Positions 16,882-26,230 of a stretch of 64,000 nucleotides of DNA are shown one piece after another. Numbering within the stretch: position 1 is the stretch's first letter; each line of letters begins with the position of its first letter. Where the stretch lies: positions 62,001 through 126,000 of the forward strand of contig CANAAV010000002.1 in the NCBI GenBank assembly GCA_947346365.1, given 5' to 3'. The position numbers were made by a program, and so were the translations under genes. This DNA comes from an uncultured Flavonifractor sp. Lineage in GTDB: Bacteria; Bacillota; Clostridia; Oscillospirales; Oscillospiraceae. The notes under the pieces are model-generated. The model was given only the letters and a program-made list of their open reading frames with translations, made no database searches and had not been told where the DNA came from.

Positions 16882-17902
16882 AGGCGTCCCCCTGAAACTG
16901 AAAATAGTCCTCTAATCCTTCGGTAACGGTCACGGTCCCGCCGGCGCTGCACAAAATCAGCTCAAAGTCCTCCCGGCCGCGCCAAAAGTCCAGGGCGCTG
17001 TCCTTCCCCGCCACAAAAAGAGCGGTGGACAGAGCGTCGGCCAGCTGGGGATCGGAAGAGATGACGGTGACAGACAGAAGTCCGGAGTCGGCGGGATAAC
17101 CGGTTTTGGGGTCGATGATATGATGATAGCGTATCCCGTCCTGCTCAAAATACCGCTCATATCCTCCGGAGGTGGAGGCGGTTTGGTCCCGCATGGCGAC
17201 TACGCCCAGGTAGCGGCCGGCGTCCTGAGGATCAATGACTGCCACCCGCCAAAGTGGGCCGCCGGGGCCGTCCCCCAAGACGGTGACATTGCGTCCCAGG
17301 TCCAGCAGCGCGGAGCTGGCCCCTGCGTCCAGAACCGCTTTTACCGCCCGTCCGGCGGCAAAGCCTTTGGCCACGGCGCCCAGGTCCACCGCCATGTCCG
17401 CCCGCTCCAGCCGGGCGGCGGGAATGCTGGGGTCCACCAAAAGAGCGGCGCTGTCCACCAGGGAGAGGCTGCGCTCCAGCTGGGCGGGGGCCGGCATGCG
17501 GCACTCCTGCTTGGTAAAGCCCCAGGCGTCCATAACGGGGGCGATGGTGCAGTCAAAATCTCCGGGCAGGAGCTGGGCGGTCTGCTGGGCAAACTCCAGC
17601 GCCCCGGCGGTTTCCGGCTCCAGCGGCACCCAAGTTCCGTCTCCTGCGCGGGCGTTGAGCTGGGAAATCTGGCTGTCTGGGTCCGTGCGGGAGAGCAGGC
17701 CGTCCAGCCGGGAGAGCTCCTGCTGGGCGGCCTGCACAGCCGCCTCCCCCTGGGGACCGTAGACAGTCAGGCTCATAAGCGTGTCCATGGCAAATAGCTG
17801 CCGCTGGGCCGGGGGTGTTTCTTCCGCCGGGGCGGAGCATCCGGCGCAGCCGGATAAAAGCAGGAGAAGGGGGCACAGGACAGAAAAAAAATGGAATCTC
17901 AT
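16850..17902 (-). CDS. apbE: FAD:protein FMN transferase (ApbE) lipoprotein
   Basis: 350 aa. A signal peptide with lipobox (LLLLLSGC) puts it on the outer membrane face. ApbE domain motifs FAMDTLMSLTVYG, AVDLGAVAKGFAAGRAV, LLDLGRNVTVLG and HHIIDPKTGYPAD are all present. It attaches FMN covalently to Thr/Ser of extracytoplasmic electron-transfer proteins. AGGAG lies 7 nt before the ATG. It heads the three-gene operon with NusG_II and Gx proteins. Its target protein is not in the window. Confidence 0.95.
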   Translation of the reverse strand: MRFHFFSVLCPLLLLLSGCAGCSAPAEETPPAQRQLFAMDTLMSLTVYGPQGEAAVQAAQQELSRLDGLLSRTDPDSQISQLNARAGDGTWVPLEPETAGALEFAQQTAQLLPGDFDCTIAPVMDAWGFTKQECRMPAPAQLERSLSLVDSAALLVDPSIPAARLERADMAVDLGAVAKGFAAGRAVKAVLDAGASSALLDLGRNVTVLGDGPGGPLWRVAVIDPQDAGRYLGVVAMRDQTASTSGGYERYFEQDGIRYHHIIDPKTGYPADSGLLSVTVISSDPQLADALSTALFVAGKDSALDFWRGREDFELILCSAGGTVTVTEGLEDYFQFQGDAYGYTCETARR

Positions 17903-18354
17903 TGCGGGCTCCTATTCAATCAATAAAATGTGACGCCGCTGGGGATGATACAGCATAAAAAGTCCAAAATTTTATGCCGGCTCACGGGCCGGGAGGCTGA
18001 AAGCCGGCGGCAATGGGCGCAGCGGATGTATCACAGTTATTTTATCACAGCTTGTCCGTTCTGAAAAGGGAAATGCAGCGTGAACTGGGGTTGAAAAAAC
18101 GGGACCTGCCAAAAACGGAAAGAGGACAGAGGACTTTTTCGACAGATTAGGCGCAATCTATTCTTGCAAAGCAAGCGATTTTCTGTTAGAATATACGAGA
18201 TTGATCGTTTGCAGAAACTGGACAGTCCACGCCGTGAGGGCCGGCCGGGCGGCTTTGCACAGGGCGGAAGGATGAGAATACGGCGATTTTTTTACAGAAA
18301 ACGCGGCCGGAAAGAAAAATACACGGCGTTGAGCCATGGGAGATGGAGCGATAA
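17903..18354. other. 452-nt intergenic region with a forward promoter
   Basis: No convincing gene. It contains TTGCAA (18164-18169), 17 nt, TAGAAT (18187-18192), a good forward sigma-A promoter that gives the next gene an untranslated leader of about 155 nt. A 64-codon frame from 18164 overlaps this promoter and lacks a ribosome site. The left end holds the apbE ribosome site. I see no known riboswitch in the leader. Confidence 0.6.
18164..18192 (+). promoter_or_regulatory. Sigma-A promoter of the 18.4-kb membrane protein gene
   Basis: TTGCAA and TAGAAT with a 17-nt spacer. Confidence 0.7.
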
Positions 18355-19131
18355 ATGAACAAGAAGGAACAGCAGAAGCTGCAGCGCGAGCATCAGGAAG
18401 ACGCGGTTTTAAATAAAGTCCTTATCTGGATCGTCGGAGCGGTTGTTCTGGAATTTTTGATGCTGCTGCTCAACCGCTACTATGTGCACTATACGCCCGC
18501 TACGATTTCCCTGGCAATGACTCTGCGTTCGGTGTTCCGGGTGCTGGCGGTGGCCCTGCCGGTATGCGCGGTGGCGCTGGGCGTGTGGTGCTTTTCCCTG
18601 TATAAAAAGGGGAAGAGCGTCCGTCTGGCCGGCTTTTTGACGGTGCTGGGGGCGGCGCTGGCCCTGTGCGCAGTGGCTGTGGCGGTGCTCGGCGGCTCCG
18701 GTATCCGCCTTTTATATATCGGCATACCTGCGGTCACCGTGCTGATGCTGATTTATTACCTGTATCAGCGGGAATTTTTCGTCTCGGCGGCGTTGAGCGC
18801 TATGGGACTTTTGGGCGTGTACCTGATTCCGCGGACGGAGTTGTTTTTTGCCGTGCCCTATATCTATGCGGCGGCTGCGGCGGTGGTGCTGGCGGCTGTG
18901 CTGCTGCTGTGCCGGAAGCTCCAGAGCGGCAAGGGGAATTTAAGTGTTAAGGGGAAAACGGTAGAGGTGTTTGCCAAGAGCGCCAAGTATGCCATGGTCT
19001 ATACGACCTGCGGCGTAGTGGCGGCGGTAATGATTGCCGCCTTCTTCGTGGGCAATATGGCGCTGCTGTATGGGATTTTGGCGGCGTGGCTGCTGATTAT
19101 GGCGGTGTATTACACGGTACAGCTGATGTAA
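18355..19131 (+). CDS. Hypothetical polytopic membrane protein
   Basis: 258 aa. A charged N-terminus (NKKEQQKLQREHQED) precedes about seven hydrophobic segments spread over residues 20-255, with a more polar stretch near 180-200. I recognise no catalytic or transport motif. GAGATGGAGCG lies just before the ATG. It stands alone with its own promoter and a GC-rich hairpin after it. Confidence 0.75.
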   Translation: MNKKEQQKLQREHQEDAVLNKVLIWIVGAVVLEFLMLLLNRYYVHYTPATISLAMTLRSVFRVLAVALPVCAVALGVWCFSLYKKGKSVRLAGFLTVLGAALALCAVAVAVLGGSGIRLLYIGIPAVTVLMLIYYLYQREFFVSAALSAMGLLGVYLIPRTELFFAVPYIYAAAAAVVLAAVLLLCRKLQSGKGNLSVKGKTVEVFAKSAKYAMVYTTCGVVAAVMIAAFFVGNMALLYGILAAWLLIMAVYYTVQLM

Positions 19132-19171
19132 GGCCCCCTTGCCCGGGAGCGGCGCAAGGGGAGAGAGGCAT

Positions 19172-19213
19172 GCTGACGCGGCGGCGCTCCTCACACGGAG
19201 CGCCGCCGTCAGC
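19172..19213. terminator. Long GC-rich hairpin after the membrane protein gene
   Basis: GCTGACG and GGCGGCGCTCC pair with GGAGCGCCGCC and GTCAGC around a short loop. There is no clear T-run, so termination is likely but not certain. Confidence 0.5.
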
Positions 19214-19307
19214 GTGTTGAAAAAGCCTCGCAGGGTTCCCGCTCACGGGCGGGAACATTTTTCAGCCTGTTTTCTCGGCGGTATCTGCGCCGGAGAAAAG
19301 GGGCGGC

Positions 19308-20390
19308 TCAGATCTGGGAGAGAAGCCGCTGTGCGATACGGTCGGCGGTCTGATAGACCCGCGGGAAATCCACATGGGGATTATACAGCTGCTCCAGCGC
19401 GTCGTGCATGGCCTTGGCCTGGGCCAGGGACTCCACCGCCTCCTCCATTAGGGCGGCGGAGACCTTGCAGGAAAATTTCAACCGGGCCTTGTTCCGGTGC
19501 AGCAGCTCCGGGTCCGCCATACCCTCCAGCCGGATACGGCGGTAGGGACGCCGCTCGTAGCTCAGACCGGGACGGGTAGATACAAAGGCCAGGGACAGGG
19601 CGGGGATCAGCAGGTGCTCCAGCCGGTCAGGGGCCATGGGCGAGGGACAGAGAATCACGTCGTGCCCCGCCGCCATGGCTCCGGCGGCCAGGTGGGTGAG
19701 CAGGCTGTGGGCCAGGCCGTAGGAATCGGAGAGCTCGTATACCCGCTTGCACAGGGCGTCCGCCGTGTCAAACCGGCACAAAAGTCCCCTCCAGGTGACC
19801 CCGCCCAAAAAGCGCTGGGTGGCCCGGCCTGGTTCGCCGCCTGTTTTTTTGACCTCGCGGCTGAGAATGCCCCGGGCCCGTTTGGCGGTTTTTGCCTCTA
19901 AGTAGGGGGTATCCAGCAGGGCGCGTACATCCTCGCCAATTTGTGCCGAGGCAGCCAGACAGCGGTAGGCTCTGGCGTAGCAGTCCTGGTAGCCCTCCAT
20001 GCAGGAGATGATCTCCGGCTTGATCTGTTCCAGCGCGGGCTTGTCGTAGCAGTCGCCCAAGTTGACGTAGCGCTCCACCGCGCCGGGGTATTTGGGCTCC
20101 ACCACATGGGGAGCGGTGCCGTCTACAATGGCGGTGCGCAGCTGTGGGATGACCACCGCGTCCAGGGAATCAGGGTCGCCGGAACAGTCGATGTATTCCA
20201 CGTCCAGCCCCTTTTTTTCCGCTGCTTGGCCGACCCGGCGCATAAGCGAGGATTTCCCGCAGCCGGGGCCGCCCTTCAAAATTAAAATTTCCCGGGCTTG
20301 CACGGGGTCGATCAGCTGGTCGTACAGGGAATAAAAGCCGCTGGGGGAGTTGGCCCCCAAGAAAAAACGAACCTGAGGTTCTGTCTGCAT
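19308..20390 (-). CDS. P-loop ATPase of unknown function (PRK06851-like)
   Basis: 360 aa. Walker A GGPGCGKSS at about residue 40, following FFLGANSPSGFYSLYD. A second, matching half from about residue 190 (RFLGGVTWRGLLCRFDT, then LTHLAAGAMAAGHDVILCPSPM) looks like a duplicated nucleoside-kinase fold without a second P-loop. VEYIDCSGDPDSLDAVVIP resembles a substrate segment. I recall this as the PRK06851 hypothetical family of clostridia; its reaction is unknown. ATG 20390 is favoured over the upstream TTG because GGAGG lies 8 nt before it. Confidence 0.78.
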   Translation of the reverse strand: MQTEPQVRFFLGANSPSGFYSLYDQLIDPVQAREILILKGGPGCGKSSLMRRVGQAAEKKGLDVEYIDCSGDPDSLDAVVIPQLRTAIVDGTAPHVVEPKYPGAVERYVNLGDCYDKPALEQIKPEIISCMEGYQDCYARAYRCLAASAQIGEDVRALLDTPYLEAKTAKRARGILSREVKKTGGEPGRATQRFLGGVTWRGLLCRFDTADALCKRVYELSDSYGLAHSLLTHLAAGAMAAGHDVILCPSPMAPDRLEHLLIPALSLAFVSTRPGLSYERRPYRRIRLEGMADPELLHRNKARLKFSCKVSAALMEEAVESLAQAKAMHDALEQLYNPHVDFPRVYQTADRIAQRLLSQI

Positions 20391-20487
20391 CAATAAATCC
20401 TCCAATCCATGGTATTTCTCACCTCAGCCTATGCGCATTTGGAAGCTGTGGTGCGCCGGGGGACAGGTTGGCGGAGAGGATGCAGGC

Positions 20488-20522
20488 GGAAAGGGCCTCC
20501 GGCATAGCCGGAGGCCCTTTCC
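20488..20522. terminator. Hairpin after the CofE-like gene
   Basis: Perfect 16-bp stem with ATA loop, GGAAAGGGCCTCCGGC and its complement. It ends the reverse-strand CofE-like transcript. Confidence 0.75.
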
Positions 20523-20535
20523 GATTCAGATGGAG

Positions 20536-21729
20536 TTATTCTGTGGTGTAGTTGTCAAAATATCCCTGGATATAGACGATGGGCGTCCCCTTATCGCCAG
20601 ACCCAGAGGTCAGGTCGCACAGAGAGCCGATCAGGTCGGTGAGCCGGCGGGGCGTGGTACCCTGGGCCGCCATGTTGCCCACCAGGTTGCTGTCCTTTTT
20701 CTGAATTTCTCCTTTGATAGCCTCCCGCAGAGCCTCGCCGGAGAGGGCGGCGAAATCATTATCTGCCAGATACTTCAGCTTCAGTTCATTGGGCGTGCCC
20801 TCCAGGCCAGAGGTGTAGGCTGGGGAGACCACCGGATCAGCCAGCTCCCAGATTTTCCCTATCGGGTCTTTGAAGGCCCCGTCGCCATACACCATGACCT
20901 CCACGTGTTTGCCGGTCTGGGCCAGAAGGCGGGCCTGAATGGCCTCCACCAGGCCCTGACAGTCCCGGGGGAAGAGCTTTACCTTGTCCTCCGTGGACTT
21001 GTTGGAGCCCAGCAGGCCGTATTTCTCGTTGCAGCCGCTGCCGTTGACTGGCGCGTTCATGATCTCGTCCAGGCAGAAGACCTGCTCTGCCCCGGCGGCG
21101 AGCAGACGGCGCTTGGTCCGGGCGCGGGTGTGAATATCGCAGCAGAGCACATGCTTGGCGTAGGGGAGAATTGCGCGGGCGTCGTTGGCAAAAATAATTT
21201 CCACCTCCGCGCCGCATTCCCGAATCAACTGGCCGTAATAATCCACATAGTCCACCCCGGTAAACGGGTGTTTGTGGTAGCCGAAGAGCGCCCGGTAGCG
21301 CTCCAGAGTGAGAACGTCCCGGTAGGGGTCCACCCCTTTTTCATCCACTAGGTCCTCATCCACCAGGTGGTTGCCCACCTCGTCAGCGGGATAGGACAGC
21401 ATCAGGACAATTTTTTTCGCACCCTTGGCGATGCCCCGCAGGCAGATGGCGAAACGGTTGCGGCTGAGGATGGGGAAAACGACGCCGACCGTGCCGCCGC
21501 CCAGCTTGGCACGTACGTCGGCGGCGATGTCGTCTACCGTGGCATAGTTTCCTTGGGCGCGGGCCACAATGGCCTCAGTCATAGCGACTACATCACGGTC
21601 CCGGATCTGAAAGCCGTCCTGGCGGGAGGCATCCAGCACACAGGCGGTGACAATCTCCACCAGGTCATCACCGCTTCGAATAATGGGGGCGCGCAGCCCA
21701 CGTGATACGGTACCGACCATCCGGCTCAT
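20536..21729 (-). CDS. Coenzyme F420-0:L-glutamate ligase-like (CofE-domain) protein
   Basis: 397 aa. The N-terminus (IRSGDDLVEIVTA, DRDVVAMTEAIVARAQGNY) and GCNEKYGLLGSNKSTED match the F420_ligase domain, which in F420 producers adds glutamates to the cofactor. The protein is longer than classic CofE (about 250 aa) and has an extra C-terminal part with SPAYTSGLEGTPNELKLKYLAD. Clostridia of this kind are not known to make F420, and no other F420 gene is in the window, so the true substrate is probably different. ATG 21729 has AGGAG 9 nt before it. Confidence 0.8.
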   Translation of the reverse strand: MSRMVGTVSRGLRAPIIRSGDDLVEIVTACVLDASRQDGFQIRDRDVVAMTEAIVARAQGNYATVDDIAADVRAKLGGGTVGVVFPILSRNRFAICLRGIAKGAKKIVLMLSYPADEVGNHLVDEDLVDEKGVDPYRDVLTLERYRALFGYHKHPFTGVDYVDYYGQLIRECGAEVEIIFANDARAILPYAKHVLCCDIHTRARTKRRLLAAGAEQVFCLDEIMNAPVNGSGCNEKYGLLGSNKSTEDKVKLFPRDCQGLVEAIQARLLAQTGKHVEVMVYGDGAFKDPIGKIWELADPVVSPAYTSGLEGTPNELKLKYLADNDFAALSGEALREAIKGEIQKKDSNLVGNMAAQGTTPRRLTDLIGSLCDLTSGSGDKGTPIVYIQGYFDNYTTE

Positions 21730-21893
21730 ATGCAAACACTCCTAAATTTTTTGAATTTACTGTGCCGCAGCGGACGCAGCATAGTAACCTAATTATACAC
21801 GAAAGCCCAGCGTTTGTAAAATAAAACTTGGTGAAATCCTTTTTTGCGGCCTCTGCCGCGGCCCCGGGGCGGGAGGATATTTGAAGAAAGGGC

Positions 21894-21922
21894 TTGCAAT
21901 AGAACGCTTGTTTTGTTAGAAT
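21894..21922 (+). promoter_or_regulatory. uvrB promoter with embedded LexA/DinR-type box
   Basis: TTGCAA (21894-21899), 17 nt, TAGAAT (21917-21922). Inside the spacer, 21902-21913 reads GAACGCTTGTTT, seven of eight matches to the Firmicute SOS box core GAAC-N4-GTTC. A repressor bound there would block polymerase. Confidence 0.7.
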
Positions 21923-21946
21923 ACCCGTACAAGCGAGGTGAGGGCC

Positions 21947-23908
21947 ATGCCGAAATTTGAAGTTGTCAGCGAATACACTCCCGCCGGGGACCAGCCTCAG
22001 GCCATTGAAGCCCTGGCCGCCGGAGTGGAGCACGGACTGAGCGAGCAGACCCTTCTAGGGGTCACAGGGTCGGGTAAAACCTTCACTATGGCCAAGGTGA
22101 TCGAGAAAATTCAGCGGCCTACCCTGGTACTGGCCCACAACAAGACCCTTGCCGCCCAGCTGTGCGCGGAATTTAAAGAGTTTTTCCCCAACAACGCGGT
22201 GGAGTATTTTGTCTCCTACTACGATTATTATCAGCCGGAGGCCTATATCCCCCATACGGATACCTTTATTGAAAAGGACTCCGCCGTCAATGAGGAAATT
22301 GACCGGCTGCGCCTGTCCGCCACCGCCTCCCTGATGGAGCGGCGGGATGTGATCGTAGTGTCCTCGGTCTCCTGTATTTACGGCTTGGGGGAGCCGGAGG
22401 ACTTTGCGAAGATGATGGTGTCCCTGCGGGTGGGCATGACCCTGGAGCGGGACGAGCTGATCAAGCGGCTCATTGCGATCCGGTATGAGCGCAACGACAT
22501 CGCCTTTGAGCGCAACATGGTCCGGGTGCGGGGGGACACGGTGGAAATTTTCCCCGCCTATTGGCACGATTCCGCCATACGAGTGGAATTTTTTGGGGAC
22601 GAAATTGACCGCATCAGCGAGATCAATGTGGTCACCGGTTCCCCCATCCGGCGGCTGGAGAATATCCCCATCTGGCCGGCTACCCACTATGTCACTCCTA
22701 AAGAGAAAATGGACGCCGCCGTTCAGGAGATTTATCGAGAGCTCGAGGAGCGGGTGGCCTTTTTTGAGGGAAATAACCAGCTCATCGAGGCCCAGCGCAT
22801 CAAGCAGCGGACCATGTACGATGTGGAGATGATGCAGGAGCTGGGCTACTGCTCCGGCATAGAGAACTACTCGCGGGTAATTGAGGGCCGTCCGGTGGGC
22901 TCCCCGCCCCATACGCTGCTGGACTTTTTCCCCAAGGACTTTGTGCTCTTCATTGACGAGAGCCATGTGACCCTGCCCCAGGTGCGGGCGATGTACAACG
23001 GGGACCGGGCCCGCAAGACTACACTGGTGGACTACGGCTTCCGCCTGCCCTGTGCCTTTGATAACCGGCCGTTGAAATTTGAGGAATTTGAACGCAGGGT
23101 AAACCAAGTGATCTACGTCTCCGCCACCCCGGGCGAGTACGAGCGCACTCGCTCAGGGCAGATTGTGGAACAGGTGATCCGGCCCACCGGCCTGCTGGAC
23201 CCCCGAATTGAGGTCCGCCCGGTGGAGGGACAGATTGACGATCTGATCGGGGAGGTCAACGAGCGTGCCGCTAGAGGCGAGCGGGTGCTGGTGACGACCC
23301 TTACTAAGCGCATGGCGGAGGATTTGACCGCCTATCTGAAAAACGCGGGCATTAAGGTCCGCTATATGCACCATGACATTGATACCATTGAGCGCATGGA
23401 AATTATCCGGGACCTGCGCCTGGGGACCTTTGACGTGCTGGTGGGCATCAACCTGCTGCGGGAGGGGCTGGACCTGCCGGAGGTCAGCCTGGTGGCCATT
23501 CTGGACGCGGACAAGGAGGGATTTCTGCGCAGCGAGACCTCACTGATTCAGACCATCGGGCGGGCGGCCCGGAATGCGGAGGGCCTGGTGGTCATGTATG
23601 CCGACACGGTGACGCCGTCGATGCAGCGGGCCATTGACGAGACCGAGCGCCGCCGGTGCAAGCAAGATGCGTTCAACCAAGCCCACGGCATCGTGCCCAG
23701 GACCATTATTAAGAGCGTGCGGGACGTGATCGACCTGTCTCAGGAGGAGGAGAGGTCCTATGATCCGGACGCGGTCCAGCTCACCAAGGCCCAGCGCATG
23801 GAGGCCGTCGCCAAGCTGGAGAAGGAGATGCGGGAGGCGGCAAAGATGCTGGAATTCGAGTACGCCGCCATTCTGCGGGATAAGATCGTAAAGCTCCGGG
23901 GGGAATAG
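21947..23908 (+). CDS. uvrB: Excinuclease ABC subunit B
   Basis: 653 aa, full length. UvrB verifies lesions delivered by UvrA and loads UvrC. Walker [12 protein letters not shown], the damage-probing beta-hairpin [16 protein letters not shown]-type [33 protein letters not shown] and the C-terminal UVR motif ([19 protein letters not shown]) are all seen. ATG 21947 follows GAGGTGAGGG. It is probably SOS-controlled through the box in its promoter. uvrA lies about 2.3 kb downstream on the same strand, separated by three other genes. Confidence 0.98.
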   Translation: MPKFEVVSEYTPAGDQPQAIEALAAGVEHGLSEQTLLGVTGSGKTFTMAKVIEKIQRPTLVLAHNKTLAAQLCAEFKEFFPNNAVEYFVSYYDYYQPEAYIPHTDTFIEKDSAVNEEIDRLRLSATASLMERRDVIVVSSVSCIYGLGEPEDFAKMMVSLRVGMTLERDELIKRLIAIRYERNDIAFERNMVRVRGDTVEIFPAYWHDSAIRVEFFGDEIDRISEINVVTGSPIRRLENIPIWPATHYVTPKEKMDAAVQEIYRELEERVAFFEGNNQLIEAQRIKQRTMYDVEMMQELGYCSGIENYSRVIEGRPVGSPPHTLLDFFPKDFVLFIDESHVTLPQVRAMYNGDRARKTTLVDYGFRLPCAFDNRPLKFEEFERRVNQVIYVSATPGEYERTRSGQIVEQVIRPTGLLDPRIEVRPVEGQIDDLIGEVNERAARGERVLVTTLTKRMAEDLTAYLKNAGIKVRYMHHDIDTIERMEIIRDLRLGTFDVLVGINLLREGLDLPEVSLVAILDADKEGFLRSETSLIQTIGRAARNAEGLVVMYADTVTPSMQRAIDETERRRCKQDAFNQAHGIVPRTIIKSVRDVIDLSQEEERSYDPDAVQLTKAQRMEAVAKLEKEMREAAKMLEFEYAAILRDKIVKLRGE

Positions 23909-23941
23909 CGCCGGGGAACAATAAAACAAGGAGTTGTGATT

Positions 23942-24955
23942 ATGGAGTATGTTACATTGGGGAATACAGGCCTGCGGGCCGCCGCCGTCTCTTTTGGCGG
24001 TATTCCCATTCAGCGCTCCGACGCGGACAATACCCGCGCCGTGGTGGATAAGCTGGAGGAGTACGGCGTCAATTACATCGACACCGCCCGGGGCTACACC
24101 GTCTCGGAAGAGTATCTGGGTCTGGCACTGGAGGGGCGGCGGGACAAGTTCATTCTGGCCACGAAATCCATGTCGCGGGACTATGAGGGCATGAAGCGGG
24201 ATGTGGAGACCAGTCTGGCCAACCTGCGCACGGACTATATCGACCTCTATCAGTTCCATAATCTGGCGGAAAAGGACATCGACCGGGTGTTTGGTCCCGG
24301 CGGGGCATGGGAAGCCCTGGCGGAGGCCAGACAGGCCGGGAAAATTGGGCACATCGGCGTTACGGCCCACAACCTGGACGCCCTGCGCCGCCTGATTGAG
24401 GAGCAGGGGGACAAGATTGAGACCGTGATGTTCCCCTATAACATTGTGGAGACCCAGGGACGGGAGGTCCTGGCCCTGGCCCGGTTCAAGGGGATGGGGA
24501 CCATCGCCATGAAGCCCCTGGCGGGGGGCAACCTGGAGGACTGGCGGCTGGCCCTGCGGTTTGTGGCGGCCTGCGGCGTGTGTGACATCAGCATACCCGG
24601 CATGGGCTCTCCAGAGGAGGTGGAGCGCAACGCCGCCGCCGCGGAAGAGCTGTCTCCCCTCACCCCGGAGGAGCTGGAGCGGTGCGAGAGCATCCGAAAG
24701 GAGCTGGGCGAGCATTTCTGCCGCCGCTGCGGCTACTGCGCCCCCTGCTTTAACGGCATTGACATCCCCGGCTGCTTTTTGATGTCCAACTACCTGCGCC
24801 GGTACGGCCTGAGCGACTGGGCGAAGCAGCGCTATAAGGCCATGCCCTTCCACGCCAGCTCCTGCGCCCGGTGCGGGGCGTGTGAGAAGCGCTGCCCCTA
24901 TGGCCTGCCCATCCGGGAGATGCTGCGGCAGGTGGAGCGGGACTTCGGCTATTGA
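23942..24955 (+). CDS. Aldo/keto reductase with C-terminal ferredoxin domain
   Basis: 337 aa. N-terminal TIM barrel: LGNTGLRAAAVSFGG, YIDTARGYTVSEE with the catalytic Asp/Tyr, LATKSMSRD with Lys, and VTAHN. From about residue 255 there are two Cys clusters, CRRCGYCAPCFNGIDIPGC and CARCGACEKRCPYG, able to hold iron-sulfur centres. Such reductases are common in anaerobes and may use ferredoxin-type electrons. Substrate unknown. ATG 23942 sits 8 nt after AAGGAG. Confidence 0.9.
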   Translation: MEYVTLGNTGLRAAAVSFGGIPIQRSDADNTRAVVDKLEEYGVNYIDTARGYTVSEEYLGLALEGRRDKFILATKSMSRDYEGMKRDVETSLANLRTDYIDLYQFHNLAEKDIDRVFGPGGAWEALAEARQAGKIGHIGVTAHNLDALRRLIEEQGDKIETVMFPYNIVETQGREVLALARFKGMGTIAMKPLAGGNLEDWRLALRFVAACGVCDISIPGMGSPEEVERNAAAAEELSPLTPEELERCESIRKELGEHFCRRCGYCAPCFNGIDIPGCFLMSNYLRRYGLSDWAKQRYKAMPFHASSCARCGACEKRCPYGLPIREMLRQVERDFGY

Positions 24956-24970
24956 TGGGAGAGCGGGGAT

Positions 24971-25267
24971 ATGGCTTTTATCTCGCTGTTGGTGCTGTGT
25001 CCTATGATGCTGGTGGTGCTCTTTGTCCTTCTGGTGCTCCCAGCTCTGGGCGTAGCCTTAAATATCATCGCCGGGGGGCTGCTGGCGGTGAGTCTGATAC
25101 TGCTGGCGGTTCTGCTGGCGCTGCGGGCCAAGTGGAAGGCCTCCGGGCGGCAGGAGGCGGCCTATATTGCCCGTTTCACCGGCTGGAGGCGGGCGGGGCT
25201 GCTGGCGGTGAAGTACCTGCTGGTGCTGGCGCCCGTTTGGGAAGGGCTTGTGGCGGCTGCGTGCTGA
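24971..25267 (+). CDS. Small hypothetical membrane protein
   Basis: 98 aa, with two closely spaced hydrophobic segments at residues 4-50, a basic middle and a third hydrophobic part near 75-97. It lies 15 nt after the aldo/keto reductase with GGGAGAGCGGGG before its ATG, so it is probably translated. No family recognised. Confidence 0.6.
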   Translation: MAFISLLVLCPMMLVVLFVLLVLPALGVALNIIAGGLLAVSLILLAVLLALRAKWKASGRQEAAYIARFTGWRRAGLLAVKYLLVLAPVWEGLVAAAC

Positions 25268-25372
25268 TCATGCAGCCCATTCAGTGGTTCCTGCCGGTGT
25301 GAGGCAGGGGCGGCGCGCCCTTCTGATGCCGGGCAGGCTCTGCCGCAGCGCGGCGGTTAGGAGGAGTGCCCT

Positions 25373-26194
25373 GTGAAAAAATATCTGCCTTCTCTGCTGC
25401 TGCTGGCTGTATTTGAGTCGGTAGCGATTATCCTGTGGCTTACGAAGGATAACCTGTTTTACCTGCTGAATTTCTCTTATATCGGGGGCTGCATTGCGCT
25501 GGGCCTGGCCTTTTTCGCCAATGAAAAGCGGTACGCCCGGCAGTTTGTCCAGTTTGCGGTGGGCTGCTATATGCTGCTTTACCTGGGGCTTGTCTGTCAG
25601 GAAAATATGCAGATCGAGGGATTTTGGTACTACCTCTTCTTGGGGGTTTTTGAGGCCGCCACCATTCACTATGCCGTGGCTAAGATCTTTGGCCCGCTGC
25701 TCTTCGGCCGGGGCTGGTGCGGCTATGCCTGCTGGACCGCCATGGTACTGGACCTGCTGCCCTACCGGCTGCCCCGGCAGCCGCGGAAAAAGCTGGGCTT
25801 TCTCCGGTATGTCACGTTTGCCGCCGCGCTGGCCCTGGTGGCGGGACTGTTCCTTCTGCCCATTGGCAATCTGGAGCGCATCATGTTCCGGCTTTTTTTG
25901 GTAGGCAATTTGCTCTATTACACAGTGGGCGTCGCGCTGGCGTTCGCCTTTCGGGATAACCGGGCCTTTTGCAAATACCTGTGCCCGATTACGGTGTTTC
26001 TCAAGCCCATGAGTTATTTTGCGCTGCTGCGGGTCCACTGTGACGAAAAGACATGTGTCCGATGCGGCAAATGCCTCAAGGCCTGCCCGATGGATGTGGA
26101 GGTAAACCGGCAGGCCCGGAGCCGGAAAAACGCGACCGAGTGCATCCTGTGCTACGAGTGCGTCAAAGTCTGCCCCACAAAAGCCCTTCACTGA
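25373..26194 (+). CDS. Membrane-bound 4Fe-4S protein of the NapH/NosR type
   Basis: 273 aa. About five to six membrane segments carry two CxxxC-type motifs, RGWCGYACWT and FCKYLCPITV, as in NapH/NosR/CcoG polyferredoxin membrane proteins. The C-terminus has two [4Fe-4S] motifs, CVRCGKCLKACP and CILCYECVKVCP. It should pass electrons across or along the membrane. GGAGGAG precedes the GTG. Its partners are unknown; the ApbE operon 8 kb away is a conceivable but unproven link. Confidence 0.88.
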   Translation: MKKYLPSLLLLAVFESVAIILWLTKDNLFYLLNFSYIGGCIALGLAFFANEKRYARQFVQFAVGCYMLLYLGLVCQENMQIEGFWYYLFLGVFEAATIHYAVAKIFGPLLFGRGWCGYACWTAMVLDLLPYRLPRQPRKKLGFLRYVTFAAALALVAGLFLLPIGNLERIMFRLFLVGNLLYYTVGVALAFAFRDNRAFCKYLCPITVFLKPMSYFALLRVHCDEKTCVRCGKCLKACPMDVEVNRQARSRKNATECILCYECVKVCPTKALH

Positions 26195-26230
26195 TTTTAC
26201 GACACCCCTTTAAAGGAGGCCCCATCGCTT

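Noticed and set aside
18164..18358. 64-codon frame upstream of the membrane protein
   Set aside because: Its start overlaps the -35 box of a good promoter and it has no ribosome site.
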